Origin: Druceiella hillmani
Taxonomy: Eukaryota; Arthropoda; Insecta; Lepidoptera; Hepialidae
Direction of reading: 5' to 3'
Assembly: GCA_039881145.1 (NCBI GenBank)
Contig: JAYKKI010000004.1
Coordinates: 52,101,501 to 52,165,500, forward strand
DNA length: 64,000 nucleotides
Part shown: one piece after another, positions 13,870 to 26,574 of the stretch
Layout of the letters: every line of letters starts with the position of its first letter
How positions within the stretch are numbered: the first letter of the stretch is position 1
Position numbers and translations under genes: made by a program
Notes under the pieces: model-generated
What the model was told of the DNA's origin: nothing
Database searches by the model: none
The model's input: the letters and a program-made list of their open reading frames with translations, nothing else

Positions 13870-16680
13870 TATAATACCCATTGCTTACAAAGTTTAATAT
13901 ATAATATTATCTAAATTCAGAATGTTTGCAAAATAGACCAGAGATTTCAGGTGTCCAGTTAATTAGAAGTGGTATCTAGTGATTAATCTGTTAAAGTAAA
14001 TATATATATAGATTTATTCTAGAAACGAATCGTTCAATTCTAAGCCAGGCCACTCATAGATTATAGCGTGCAGCTAACAGATGACGTAATGAATACGATA
14101 AAATGTTTTCCAATTTGTTTTCAACTACAATAACTATCGTTAACGCACAAAATTTTTCCTACAATTATAATTCGCTATGAATGAATTTAAGATAACATAA
14201 TGAATGTGTAATATTTGCTCGGCTGACTCAGAATGGCAATTGGCGGAGACGTCATTGCTGATTGCAAATTTTATATGTATTTATATACGAACCGAGTGTA
14301 GATATAGATATGCTGGACCCATACCGTAGTGTTTTGTGGTTAACGGCCTCTATTATCTAAAATATTTTGAGGTTGAAATTGAAGTTAACATTAAAAAAAG
14401 AGTTGTGTGTTTTTATTGGTTAATGGTAAGATTTTTGCAAAAACACAGGAATAGTCTTAAAGTGGAATTAAGTCAAATTGTCGTAGCATCGATTAGTGTA
14501 GGACCTAAGTAAAAAAGAAGATAAAGCCAATATTGAGTTTCATTTGGATACAATTAACGCTAAATATTATCAATATTTCATTTGTATGGAAATGTTTTCT
14601 TCTTCTTTCAGTTAGATGGAAAAGTTTCTGAATATGTTATCAAAATATCGTATTAAAAATGTGGTCATTTGTTCTTCAATGATAAATTAATTACAGATAT
14701 TTTTAATTTAAAAATTATGATGTTCAATGTCTTGAAATTTTTTTGGAATAAATATTAATGAATCCGGTTAATCAAATTTTAAACTGGGATGTTACTTTAT
14801 AGTCAACCTGTACAAGCCAGCGATTGTGTACAGATATTATGAGTGGACACGGCTCGGAATGGTCGTTCCGCTGGCAACCCACGCAGCTTCTTGGAACCGC
14901 CCGGCCTGAATGGTGTTTGCGCAAACTCAGACTGTAAGATTACGCAAATAAGGAAGGCGGTAGCCAAAACACATAGCTATGTTGCTAGCTAGGGTTCCGT
15001 GGGATTTCATTAGTGTATGGAAGTTTTGAGTAGATTGTTTGTTCTGATCCTCGTAGGTTTGCACTCAGTGCGAAGTAAATAATATAGTGCTTGCTAGTTT
15101 ATTCAACTGACCAACCTGGTGAGCTGATGGTAGATAGTAATTTTTTTTTATATATTTTTAAATCAATGTTGTATTTGTAGTTTAATGTTTTATATTTTAC
15201 AATAATTTTTTCGTTGTCCATTCCCCTACAATTCCACATTTTCGTGTCTTTATTTGGTCTTTTTAAGAATGTGATTGTGAATTTTTGGATAGCCCATATC
15301 TATGATAATAACTGAATAGTTATGTGCGACTTACTGTTTTTTAATATTGTTTTATATTTGTCCTATGTAAATAACTTGTACGCTGGTTAATATCCTCCTT
15401 GAAATATGTTTGTATATTTTTTATATTTATTTACTTAAATTTTGAAGTTGTTCATCTTTGTATATCTTTAAAAGACTTAAAAAATTAACTGGTGTCTGTA
15501 AAAATCGCTTTTTAAAATTATATTCGTATTAACTTTTAAACACACAGAGTGATTACTTGGTCTTAGCTAGGATTAATAAATTCTTTGCTGTTTTACAAGC
15601 GAACATTAATGAATGGGACACCTGATAGTATAATCAGTCAACGTAATTGAGATGTGCGGTTACATAAGAAGTATATTGCAAAACAAATAACAATTCCGTC
15701 GAAGAAGTTGACAGGCGTACAATTATACAGTATAACGGTTGTAACAATACGTTATTATTAGATAACAGGTGATGATGGTCGACCACAAATTGTTATGCAG
15801 TTAAGGCGAATGACAAACACTAAATTAGCTTCTACATCGACTCGGATAATTGTGTTGTTTTTTTAAATTGAATGTTGAGTTGTTAAGTAATCAGACCGCC
15901 AAAGGTTGTGCAGAGTTATGTGTTTTGTGTGCAAATTGTTCTTTTTTTACCATTTTAGTGTCAACGGTTATCTAGGATATAACAATTTTACAGGTAAACG
16001 AATGTCCCCGAATATTCTAAAGCGATTTTATTCAATTCTAAGATTTCTTAAAATGGTAGAAAAGCTCTACCATTTGAAAAAGCTCTACCAGTGGAAAGGC
16101 TAGTTTTAATTCATAGCTTTTGACAGTGTTGCCGACTTCCCAAGCCACGAGTGTACTTCACGTAACTAAAGAAACTTCTTATCTGGATTTTCTGTTGAAC
16201 TAACTGAATGTTGCAATTTCTTCTTATATTATTTCAATACATTTCTTTATATTTCTGATATTGTGTCAATCCGAACAAGTTTTAACTGTGTCGTCTAAAA
16301 TTGTGTTGCAATTTTAGTACGGCTTGCTTATGACTGTGTCCTCGTTAATGATAACGTAGAATAATGTGGTATATAACTAACCTCGTGTTTTAGGTAAAAC
16401 GAGTCAAAATATATAGTTAAATTGCATCATTCTCAAGTTTGTTGTAGACTGTCAAGATAGACTAAATTTAAATAGTGGAATTGAATTATTTCAAGAAAAA
16501 ATAAAAAGAAAGTATAAAATTACTTAAAAAGCCATTTTTGCACGAACTGTCACGATAATATATAAAATGATTTATGTCGGCAAGTTTTATATGGAAGTTT
16601 TGTTAAGCTTTGACAATTTTAATAAATACTAACTGTGCCGACACAACTTTGTTCGCGTGGAATTCATAAAAAATATAATT
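13870..16680. other. Ordinary intron; GC-richer patch at 14800-15000
   Basis: At 14820-14960 a GC-richer segment (acggctcggaatggtcgttcc, accgcccggcctgaatgg) stands out but has no frame or repeat partner in the window. The rest is AT-rich with nothing seen. Confidence 0.4.
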
Positions 16681-16689
16681 TATAAAAAA

Positions 16690-16945
16690 AATCTGTAATA
16701 TCCAAATAGAGGTATCCTATATGTTGCTTGAGGGTATAAACTATTATCCTACCAAATTTCATTAAAATCCATGCAGTAGATTTCAAATGATTGAAGAACA
16801 AATCAATACAGACACAGCCAGAGAGAAATTTTAAAAATAGGTTTTCCGGCTACTATTATCATTCTATGTCTTTAATCAATCAAATATTTTCCGTATACAG
16901 AATTCACTCTGTTAAAATTGTGTGATATATATAGGTAGATATCGT
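16690..16945 (+). mobile_element. Retroelement 3' tail, family E, copy 1
   Basis: Shares order and wording with 31880-32130: accaaatttcattaaaat (here with ccatgcagtag), attgaagaacaaat, cagacacagcc/cagacagac, tactattatcattctatgt, aatcaatcaaatattttc, and acagaattcactctgttaaaattg. The layout resembles 3' non-coding ends of insect non-LTR retroelements. Confidence 0.65.
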
Positions 16946-17105
16946 TTTAGTAGAATGTAACATTTTAAGTTTTACCATTTTTTTCTATTTTAAAATTGAC
17001 AAAACATACACTATAAGAACAATTACAAAGTGTACATTTCATTAAATAGAAATTATGTAAGATACGATAAGTGGTATGTGGTGATTATGAACTTTTATTT
17101 ACACT

Positions 17106-17175
17106 CCTGTCACTTTATATGTGAAATCATCATAGTGATTCACAAATATGATGATTTCACATATAAAGTGACAGG
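17106..17175. repeat. Perfect 28 bp inverted repeat, 14-base spacer
   Basis: Arms 17106-17133 (cctgtcactttatatgtgaa...) and 17148-17175 are exact reverse complements; the spacer is agtgattcacaaat. As RNA it would fold into a 70-base hairpin without mismatches. Confidence 0.9.
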
Positions 17176-17321
17176 CACAGACAAAAATTTTTTTTTTAAA
17201 ACCCTAAATATGATGTAGTATATTATATAAAAGCGTATTAACCGTTTTAGTGCCATTGTTTTTGATGTCATTTTCCCTTGTCTCGAAAAAAAACTGTATC
17301 TCTTCCAAAAATTATACAATT

Positions 17322-17600
17322 TTAATAATTTTTTCGGTGTTTTCTTAATAAAAATTTGTACAAGGATAATAAAATACAAAGAAAATTATGGAAATATATA
17401 TTGTGAACAAAAATTATAACAAAAACTGAAATCAAGGTCACATCGTCACTTTCACAGTCCGGTACATCCTCCGTATCAGCAAAATAATTGTTATCGTCAC
17501 TATTATCACTATCACTCAAAATTTGTATTATGCCAAATTTTGAGCTTTCACTTTCTTCACAACTTGAAAAACGATCATTTTCACTCGAATTATTTTCGTA
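17322..17600 (-). pseudogene. Minus-strand open frame with an acidic Ser/Asp/Glu-rich head
   Basis: Stop-free for 93 codons on the minus strand (upstream stop at 17601-17603, end at 17322). The first half is markedly acidic (SSENDRFSSCEESE..., SDSDNSDDNN, then FADTEDVPDCESDD), after which the frame becomes hydrophobic and low in complexity. Acidic heads of this kind occur at the start of piggyBac-like transposases, and TTAACC with gttttagtgcc lies nearby at 17239, but no transposase core is present. Relic or chance. Confidence 0.25.
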
Positions 17601-17603
17601 TTA

Positions 17604-19084
17604 TACATTATGGGTTAAATATTTTCTTTTCTTGGATCCTTTTTATATTGTAATTACTAATAATATTATAATTTCAACTTTATGTAACACGTAGAAAGAT
17701 AAAAAATTGGCGATGCGTACGAGCGACCTCACCTACCTAAACGGCAACTGATATCACGAGCGCCATCTCGCATTATTAACAAAAATGTAACCAATAATTC
17801 TTATTTCTGTATTTTTCCAGCGATCTCTGTGTTGGCTAGATATTGAGGTTTAAGGCGATACTTAAATTTAGATAACCAAAGTATAAACATCTGGATTAAA
17901 AACAGCCTCAGTATTAAAAACTAATGTTGGTCGTGAATGTAGTTTTTTATATAATGCGGGGGACGTAAGTGTAAGTGTCCTTATCTATACTTCGCACGCC
18001 CACTGTTATTACATGGCTATGTATTTCTATTTTCGTAACTGTATACTCGATTTTATGCTCCTAGGAACGTGATTTGCTCACGTAATCTGATGGTGGAAAT
18101 TCAATTTATTTGAGAACGCGTTCTCGTCTAGTGTTGAGAGGGTTTTATTTTCCAAGAAACTTCGCGTTCTCGTCCATTAATTCGATATATTACCCTGAAG
18201 AGTTTTAATGTTGATTTGTTTTAATCACAAATCAACGGACTCTCTTGTTGCTAATTATGAGATGCACCCGCTTTATTTTCCTTCTCTATTAACTTCAGCC
18301 TTTCATTAGCATCGTTAGTACTATTTGTATATCGCCATCTTTATGTAGTATATTTAAATTGATTGAAGAAAATTTATGAAACCTGTTGTGATTAATATTA
18401 AATGCGATTTTGAATCCAATTTGTATCGGCCAATTGATACGCATTAATGAAATGAAAATGACTAAAATCGTTTTGATGGATTTCTTGCAGCATGGGAAAT
18501 TTTTTCGTCCATTCAAATATTTTAAAGAAAATTTTTAACGACTCAGTGTAATTTGGACTCATCTGTCGGAGGATTTTATAAGTTCAGTTAGTTGAAAAGC
18601 TAAAACTTATTTGACATGCTGCCTTAAGTGCGAAGTTAAAACTTGTTGAACAAAGTACGACATTGAATGTCGTAAAGTTTTTCTTTTGCCACGTTTTTCC
18701 ACTGTTCTTTTGTTAAATCGACAAATTAAAGAATTTTTATTATTATGCTTGTTGTTCAGACTCCCGAACATATTAAACTATTGTTTTATTCCTGGAAAGT
18801 AGCGATTTATCGAAATTTACTCTACGTTTACCAAGAGCTTAGTGTCGTATTTGGTAATATTATTTTTTTAATAAATCTTTAATGACAACATATTGGTTTA
18901 CCGGTTTTTATCCGGCTCCTAAAGCCTCTATTTAATAGTTCTTTTAATGTATACACTAATCGATAAGCCTCTTATATGTCTTATACCGACATCGGAATGC
19001 ACAAGAAAACCGTTTACGGCCGCCAATTGGCAATTAACAAGACCTGCATTATGTGTTGAGATGTAATTAAAGAAAGTTATAAAT
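17604..19084. other. Ordinary intron, nothing recognised
   Basis: A small GC-richer patch lies near 17710-17775 (gatgcgtacgagcgacctc, gagcgccatctcgc). Short open frames show no domain. Confidence 0.4.
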
Positions 19085-19215
19085 CATGGCATTCGCGTTA
19101 CGTAACGTACGGTTACGGACGTCCGTTCGTACGTAGCACGCTCTGGTAGCGTGGAAGCGACGTGCTGCTGAGGTGATATCGCAGTCGGTCGTAGCGAAGT
19201 GGTTCTGAAAGAATG
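19085..19215 (+). promoter_or_regulatory. CpG-rich island; possible promoter or untranslated exon
   Basis: Dense CpG words (cgttacgtaacgtacgg, ggacgtccgttcgtacg, gtggaagcgacgtgctg) in AT-rich surroundings. CAGTCGG at about 19180 resembles an insect initiator. GAGGTGATA could be a weak donor. No frame of note. Confidence 0.25.
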
Positions 19216-19758
19216 CGTTTACTTGTTACATATGTATTTAGGTCATTTGAATATTGTTGGAAACTGATATAACGTTGTAAAAAAGAGATGTTTATTGTAT
19301 CTCTATTTTAATTGTTTAATACTATGCAAACTCCAAAATGGTTTAACTGTGATATAGAAAATAAAAGCAAAGTAAGTTTATGGATTTTGTTTAGACATTT
19401 TTGTTAAAAATATGTATACGATTTAATTGTTTACAAAAATGGATTGATCAAGAAATAAACGTGTTAAACATTTTCATTAACGATAATAATGTGAGGAAAA
19501 GTAATAAGTAAGTAAACAACGTGAAAAAATCAGTTAAGTAGGCGAGTGAAAAATGCCTACCTCGTGTGCAGTGTTGTGAAGTTTCCAAGATTAAATTGAA
19601 AAAGATTTGCAAAGTGCAGATCTTTAAAACATTAAACTCACTTTTATATATTTTGATAAGGCTTAATTGAAGTGCTTTGAAGCGAAGTAAGTTAGCGAAT
19701 TTGACTTTGAAAGTTTAAGTTTTTGATGACCTTTAAAGTGACCATAAAATCTCATTGG

Positions 19759-20127
19759 AATTGGGTATTTGACTAAATTTTGTTTATTTCATTAATCATA
19801 ATTTCAAGGTACAAGCTGATGAAGAGTGAAATTTTTTTTAAATAATCTTAAAAATTGATTAGTTATAAAAGTTTAAATTTAACCTTTAGAGAAGGACAGC
19901 AATACTGTGTTGTGAGGTCATTTTTAATATTGCACATTATATTCTACGAGAGGAAAAGAGACAGGAATATACCCAACTCTATCCATATCTTCAAATTTAG
20001 AAACCTACAACTGGCTTATTTTTCAATCAATTTTTGAATTTTTTTCAAGACTGGTTTTTAATTAACTTATATTTCACAATATTCTACGAAAAATATCAAA
20101 ATTTAGAATGAGTCAACTACCGTATTG
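19759..20127 (+). repeat. Interspersed repeat family A, copy 2
   Basis: About 369 bases matching 9171-9527 from aattgggtatttgactaa to gagtcaactaccgtattg. It differs by scattered substitutions and a short insertion (gattagttataaaa) near 19857. Confidence 0.9.
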
Positions 20128-20562
20128 TTTAAAAATATATTGAGTATTATATTATAGACAGAGAGCAGGTCTCCTTAGCTTTGTTGGTACAATCGTTACG
20201 TTTAATATTACTTTTTTATTGTTTAAAATATTTTAAATTATAATCATTCAATAAACAGGTAAAATGTGAAAGCAGGTCACAAGAGTTGCTTACATCAAGT
20301 TTCTTAACTGACGTAATTGTATGTTTTTATGTGTTCAGCAAGAAGTCAGTTTGTTGCTAATCCTTCCAAAATTTCCGTTCGAAATGTTTTATTTTAACTC
20401 TCTTCTGTCACGTGAGAAAATTTTGAACATACATAGTAAAATAAGAGAAGATGTTAAGACAATTTGTACACCGGTTAATTCATATGTATTTAAGAATAAT
20501 TATGAAATTATTTTCGAACATTGTTCCATTATTGAATATATTTGTCGTTAATCTTTGCTAAC

Positions 20563-20670
20563 AGCCCACCTGATTATGTTGTAATACAACGAAACATAGG
20601 TCGTGGTAAAGAACTTAAAGAAAGTAAAAATAATACTATACATCACGTAGTTTCATTGTTCATTAAATTT
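20563..20670 (+). repeat. Foldback-family repeat, second single arm
   Basis: agcccacctgattatgttg, tacaacgaaacataggtcg, gtggtaaagaacttaaag and catcacgtagtttcatt match 11140-11281 and the palindrome at 60496-60696. Confidence 0.82.
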
Positions 20671-20874
20671 GCGACTAAATATCGTCATTGCGACTAAATA
20701 TCGCGCCTATGCCATCTTAAATTTAGTAATATAGACATCTAACTTGGGATAGCTGAAATTCTGATTGTATTATGTTTTTTTAACACAGGCCTCCAACATC
20801 AGTAGAAAGATCTCGAAAATAAGGAACGATCACTTTTATTATAGATGTGCAATGTGCACATTTATTTAAAATCT

Positions 20875-21080
20875 TGCGGCCCACATCCGAGAGACGACGA
20901 CGCGGCGTTGCGCGATCGTTTTCCGCGTGGCGCGGGTCGTCGGTCGGCGTGCCACATTCGGCCGGTACAAAGAACGGCCTTGCCTAGGACGTGTGCTGCA
21001 GTTGTTGCACACGCCTGTCCCCTGTTGCATGTTTCGTTGTGCATTATTTTGTATTGTGTGCGCACGTGCCTGTGTCTTGT
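20875..21080 (+). promoter_or_regulatory. Strongly CpG-rich island; possible promoter or 5' exon
   Basis: The densest CpG cluster in the first third (gagacgacgacgcggcgttg, gtggcgcgggtcgtcggtcg). Overlapping open frames on both strands give Arg/Cys-rich, unfamiliar peptides, as expected from base composition. It could be an alternative Src42A start or an enhancer. Confidence 0.3.
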
Positions 21081-21411
21081 CCGCGTATTGTTAGATCTAT
21101 AATTCTCTATCATGTCTGCTTGAAAAACGAGTCGAATTGAATTTGTGTGCAGAGTTAGTCCATGATTCTGTTTAAGTTTATTTAGTCTAATGTGGTTTAA
21201 TGAAGGTTTATACGCCTCTTAACGGCGTGTATTAATATTGTTAATGCTTGATTGGAATGGGACGTTGTTTATCCATGTAGGTTTATTGAATTCTGGTCGT
21301 TTATAGTATATGATTTCGGCTTATTTTATTTATATGAGTTTCTATAATTGAACTTAATTTGTTAGTCATCGTTTCAAATATTGAAAGGCTTGAGGTGTAA
21401 TGTAGCCCGTG

Positions 21412-21536
21412 ACCTACAACTGGCTTATTTTTCAATAAATTTTTGAATTTCTTTCAAGACTGGTTTTTAATTAACTTATCATTCACAATATTTTACGAAA
21501 AATATCAAAATTTAGATTGAGTCAACTACCGTGTTG
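21412..21536 (+). repeat. Interspersed repeat family A, truncated copy 3
   Basis: Begins at acctacaactggcttattt and runs to gagtcaactaccgtgttg; only the last third of the family is present, with the same right end as copies 1 and 2. Confidence 0.87.
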
Positions 21537-22962
21537 CATTATCGGAGATAAATGTCTTTTAAAAGTTTAAAAAAAAGTTTTTATGTGACTTGTTTATACA
21601 CGTGGGCCGTATTTCACTAAGGTCACGAGACGTTGGCAAAAATACAATACACATACACACTTTCATTTTGCGAGAACATTGTTTCGTAGATGGCTGCATT
21701 GACTGTGGCTCATGCTCTCAAGTTACGTTACGTCAAATGTGACCCTTATTTTACTTCCACATTACCACTGTATATACTTGCTCACTACTACTGTGACATT
21801 ACGAAATTCTACGTATGACAGAGTAGCGGGTTTATGCTATTTAAATGATTATAACTTTACAAAATATAGCAGACTATTGAATAATTGTAATATTTCTTAT
21901 CTAGTTACGGCAGGTAAGTGGAGAGTTTACAATAGGCATACGTAACCGTTTCACGGCGCTCGTTTTGTGCAGTGGTACTTGATTGCAGTTCACGTAAACA
22001 AACATGAGCGCGCACGATTGCCGATTGCGTAATATTCTGCAATCCCCGATTGAAGTTGGAATTACGCCGCGTGTCCGAACGATATTGTTTTTAAAAACAA
22101 TTTATTAGGCGAAATAATATTTATTTGATGTGCGTAGGATTTCTTCACGTACCAATCGAAACTATTTCTAATTACAATTTGAATTGTTTTATTTATATTT
22201 ATTTAATTATTCAACTTTATTTAACTGTTTAAATTTATTTAACATGTCTTTGAGAATTTTTATCTATCAAAGCTGATTTTAAAACGAATGAAGAACAAAA
22301 TGCTCCGAGTCTCTGAAGGAGAGCCTTTTTATACAATGCAAAATGTATCATTAAAAAAATATCGATTTTAATTACATTATTGTTTTAATAAGTATTCTAT
22401 TGTCTTCGGGTTTCCTGCAGGGCCGAGTCAGATAGTGTAAGTAGGTCTCTAACATGCGCGAAAGAAAGTAGAAGATTATTTGATATATAGGGTGGGCGCA
22501 GATTTTGCAGACAAATATATACTTGTATTTTGTATACATTACGAGCTTTTGGATTAGAAATATTGTTATTGTACCGTAAGTATTGACACAATTGAGTAAA
22601 TTTTAGTTATTATCATTACTTTGAAGGGAACGAGGGAAACATTAAGATAATCGTGTATTATTATCCTAAAGAGTACATGTAACGCACTGACACTAACTAA
22701 AATTTTTAAGCTAATTGTCACAGTAATATTAATACATAAAAAAACCAAAATCTTAGTTGCCGTCGAGTGTACCTATATGTGAAATTATCCTTTTTGTCTT
22801 CACGTCATGGGTACCTATACAATTAGCGTAATATATGATACACCACTCTTAGAGTATACGTTACAATGTATGCTGTAAGGGTACACGGTTTCTCTCATTC
22901 TCTTCCTGTTAAAAGACACATACATTTTAAAATATAAAGATATTTTTTTAAAGTTGCTTACT
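21537..22962. other. Ordinary intron, nothing recognised
   Basis: Moderate CpG content around 21940-22080 (acggcgctcg, gagcgcgcacg, acgccgcgtgtccg). The open frames at 21712-21945 and 22397-22748 show no domain. Confidence 0.4.
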
Positions 22963-23477
22963 CGTAAACTACTAGAGCCTATTTAGCTGTGGCAATTTTT
23001 CTTTTAATTTGGTTATATGTTTATTACTATTGCGAACACTCTTAAATATTAAAAATAGCGGTTCAGCTGGTAAGGGGTGGGAACACGTGATTCTTAACAA
23101 AAATTACCACTTAAAATAAACATGCCCTGAATCATAACAGTTTTCTCACATACCCACGATGTTTTTGAAAGTTGTATGTGACGATATCCTATAAAATGGA
23201 GTCTGGGAATAAAAAAATTACCCCTAATTTACATGGAGTGTTGCGTAACCTGAAATTTTTTAAAAGGTTTTATTTTTTAAGTTTGTAATGAATAAAAATT
23301 TTATTTCATTAAAAATAGATATTTGTAATGAAATTAAATCTTATATATGTTTCATTATAAATTTCAACTTTATAACACTAATAGTCCGTGAGTAAAACGG
23401 CTATGACAAGCAGACGAGCAGATAGACAGACATAGCGATACTTTAAGGGTCCCTACATAGACCGCGGAACCTTAAAA
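22963..23477 (+). mobile_element. LINE-type 3' region, copy 2 of 3
   Basis: Runs from actcgtaaactactagagcc to ggaaccttaaaaa. It includes aaaatagcggttcagctgg, gagtaaaacggctatgaca, tagacagacatagcgatac and agggtccctacatag. Same element as 29789-30358 and the reverse copy at 6330-6826; non-coding. Confidence 0.75.
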
Positions 23478-26400
23478 ATGATGTTTTACTACGACTGAGA
23501 CCATAAGAAAAACTGAATCAAGCATGGTTTCTTTTATGGGTAGTCTGTTATTTACTGACGCGTTAAACTATCTCACAGCAAAGGTGGAAACTATCCATAG
23601 CCCGCTGTTACCACTACGGTACGTTGCACTTTTCAGTACGACCTCATTTCTATAAAATTTCTTACGGACGAACAAACTTACATTACCGTGGCAAAACAAT
23701 TTCATTTCAACAAAAATACTAAATTCTATAAAGTAAAAATATCCTCACAGTCTACTATATTGAAATATGGCACACTGTCTTAATACAAATGGGAGGTACT
23801 GTTAATAAATACTCAGTATATTTTTAAACAATTACTACTATATAAGCTAGAAAAAGGAGAAGAAAGTAAATTTTTTTTGTGGAAGTTTTGTAAAACGTCT
23901 TTTTGGGTATGAAATTCCCCGATATATAAATTTTTTTATGGAAGATTAGTACCGAACACCAAATACCCGTGCGTTGAATTTTATATTATTCCTGGTATGC
24001 TAAACTTAGGTGGTGCATGTTTCTTTGCAAATAAAATTATAAATGTTGGACCGTAAGGTCAATCACAGTTTAAACCAGTTCGACAAATCTCCGTTTAGGT
24101 AAACTTAGATTACTTTATTTGTAGCTTGCCACACTAAGACTTTGTTGACTTAAAGCTTAATTATATGGAAATACGAGATACAGCCAATACATGTCAAAAA
24201 TAGTTAATAATATGTTATAATTTGATCAGCGAAACCGTCGTTTCTATGAATACATCTGTTTTTAACTTCATAATGTTGAAATTGGAAGAGAGTGCCCAGT
24301 TTTATCGAGAGTGAGGCGGTAAAATTTAATACATTTTAGACAAATCGAATGACGAAGACTCATCATTCGATGTACAAACATTGAAAATGGTTATTAAGCT
24401 ATTATAACTATAATACAATTTGTGTATTGGAATCGCCACGCGCATTTTTAGTTTTGTTTTGATTGACTAATTGTGTAAACCTATTAAGTAATATTGTAAC
24501 GCTTAACATTTTCATCCATTAACACAGTAAACTATATCTAAAATATATTTTCTCAGCGACGGAAATGATATGATTACTGAATGACATTTCGGTAGTATGA
24601 TGGAAACATAAACAGCTGGTAACCGGGCGGTTATATTGGCATGGTTATTTACGAACAGGCGTTTAAACCAACAAGCTCCATCAGTAATAATAATTTGAAG
24701 TTTAAGGTAAACCGTCATTTATGTTACTAAATTGTCACTAAACTTTTGTTTAATCTTTAACTATGATTAACCTGAAGGACTTTTTATCATTTTTAAGTTG
24801 TACGTAAAAGTTTTTAGGATTAACAGGTATGTACACTGGAGAATAAAGTTTCATAAAAGCCGGTAGTGACAACCCTAGTTTATAAGACGAAATTAAGTGC
24901 AATGCACAATTACCGTTGGCTTCTCGGTATGCCACCGATTTGTCGATAAAACGCATTCTGCGCGAGGTTCCTTTGTTCGCTGTTTGATGAAGAGTTTTAC
25001 CTTCTTTTACTGTTAATAGAGACGTACTCATAATTCTTCGTAGTGATACAGTTTTGTTACAGCGTTCGAATTGCGGAAGGCGTTAGCAATGAGACGTGAG
25101 GTGTTGTTATTGAAATTAATTTTAATAACTTTCGTTATTGTAATTATATGTTTTCTGGGAGCGAGATAAGATACATAAACAGCTGATAAGGTATGATACC
25201 TTACCTCGTTCGCAGAAAACAATTGTGCCAATTCTAACCGAATTTCGATATTTATTTTACAATGCTTTCAGTGATTGGGTTTTTGATTTTGTGTTATAGA
25301 CTAATGTTAAATGGACCTTGAATGTTTTGATAGTATTAATTTAAATTATTAGTATTAAGTATTAATTTTGCAGATATTTCTATTGTAAAATACAGTGATA
25401 AAGGACAATACAAAATTCTGCCCCACTTACCGCTTTATAAAAAAAAACAATTTTAAAAATTGTGATGTTTTCGATTATAAATTTTAGTTTTGTAGATCGG
25501 ACGCTTCATAAAAACTAAATTAAAGGTATTTTTTCCTTCAAATGTTACGCCAACGTTTATTCAAGGAACTTTAATAATTGATGTTTGTTTATATACTGAA
25601 CCAAATGCATATTTTTTCTCATGTGTACCCTCTATGATGCCTATTTTGTATTAAAGATATTTTTTTTCGTTTTGAAGGTACTTTATTTTATTGGATGTAT
25701 TAATACTGTACACCATCAGTACTAGATATGTAGATAATGTGGTATTATACAATTGATTGCTTATTAAATTAGCAATAGATGGCGCTGAATTATTTTAAAA
25801 CTTCAAAGCGATTTCTTAGATACCTCTGCATGCAAAATACATCTTGCTTGCGTGTTTTTTTCATTTACGTTACTCCTTTTAAAAAATCTTAAATGTACAC
25901 TAATTTTCCCAAGCGAGGCAAAGGTCCATACCGCAACTGGCATTATCATTTTCAATTTGAGCGACGTCCGGATCTGAATCCTCATGATGCCTGGTCTATT
26001 ATATTTGATTTATTCTTTTTATCATCAATTTCATTAGTCATCTATTACAATTAATTTAAATATGTTTTTGAGTTACACGAGTCCTATTACCTTAGAATAA
26101 TTATGGACTTTTCATTAATTTTACACAGTTTATAAAAGCCCATAGTGACCACGAAAGGAAAAGTGTAAATATTCATGTAAACGTGTTTTAAATTGTTTGC
26201 CGTATTTTTTAGTTATTTTAAATTTTTTTTGTTCATTCGTGTGAATAATTTTTCGCGTGTGAAATAACCATTACTGAAATTTTATTTAGTATATCTCGGT
26301 AATATTAATACAATTAAGTTGTGGTTGCCTTTATGAGATTGGTCTGTTAACAGAAAGTTTGTACATGCACTCTACGTTTGTTTTCAAGTTAGTAGTAAAG

Positions 26401-26574
26401 TATAATATACAAGTAGAAATATATAAAATAGTTAATATATTAATCGAGTAATATTTATTGTAAACTTTGATCATAACGGTAATAATTTCTATTCAGGAAA
26501 CTTTAATGTATAACTATCTAATGATAATAGAAAAATTTCTACAACATATTTACGAATTTATCACCGAAATTCCG
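23478..26574. other. Ordinary intron, nothing recognised
   Basis: Three minus-strand open frames (24512-24718, 24750-25031, 25028-25231) lie end to end but are not recognisable. The words ataaacagctgataagg (25168) and ataaacagctggtaacc (24609) suggest a shared short repeat. Nothing else seen. Confidence 0.4.

Noticed and set aside
24512..25231. Three minus-strand open frames lying end to end
   Set aside because: They are in different frames, have no shared splice logic or domain, and look like chance openings around a short repeat.
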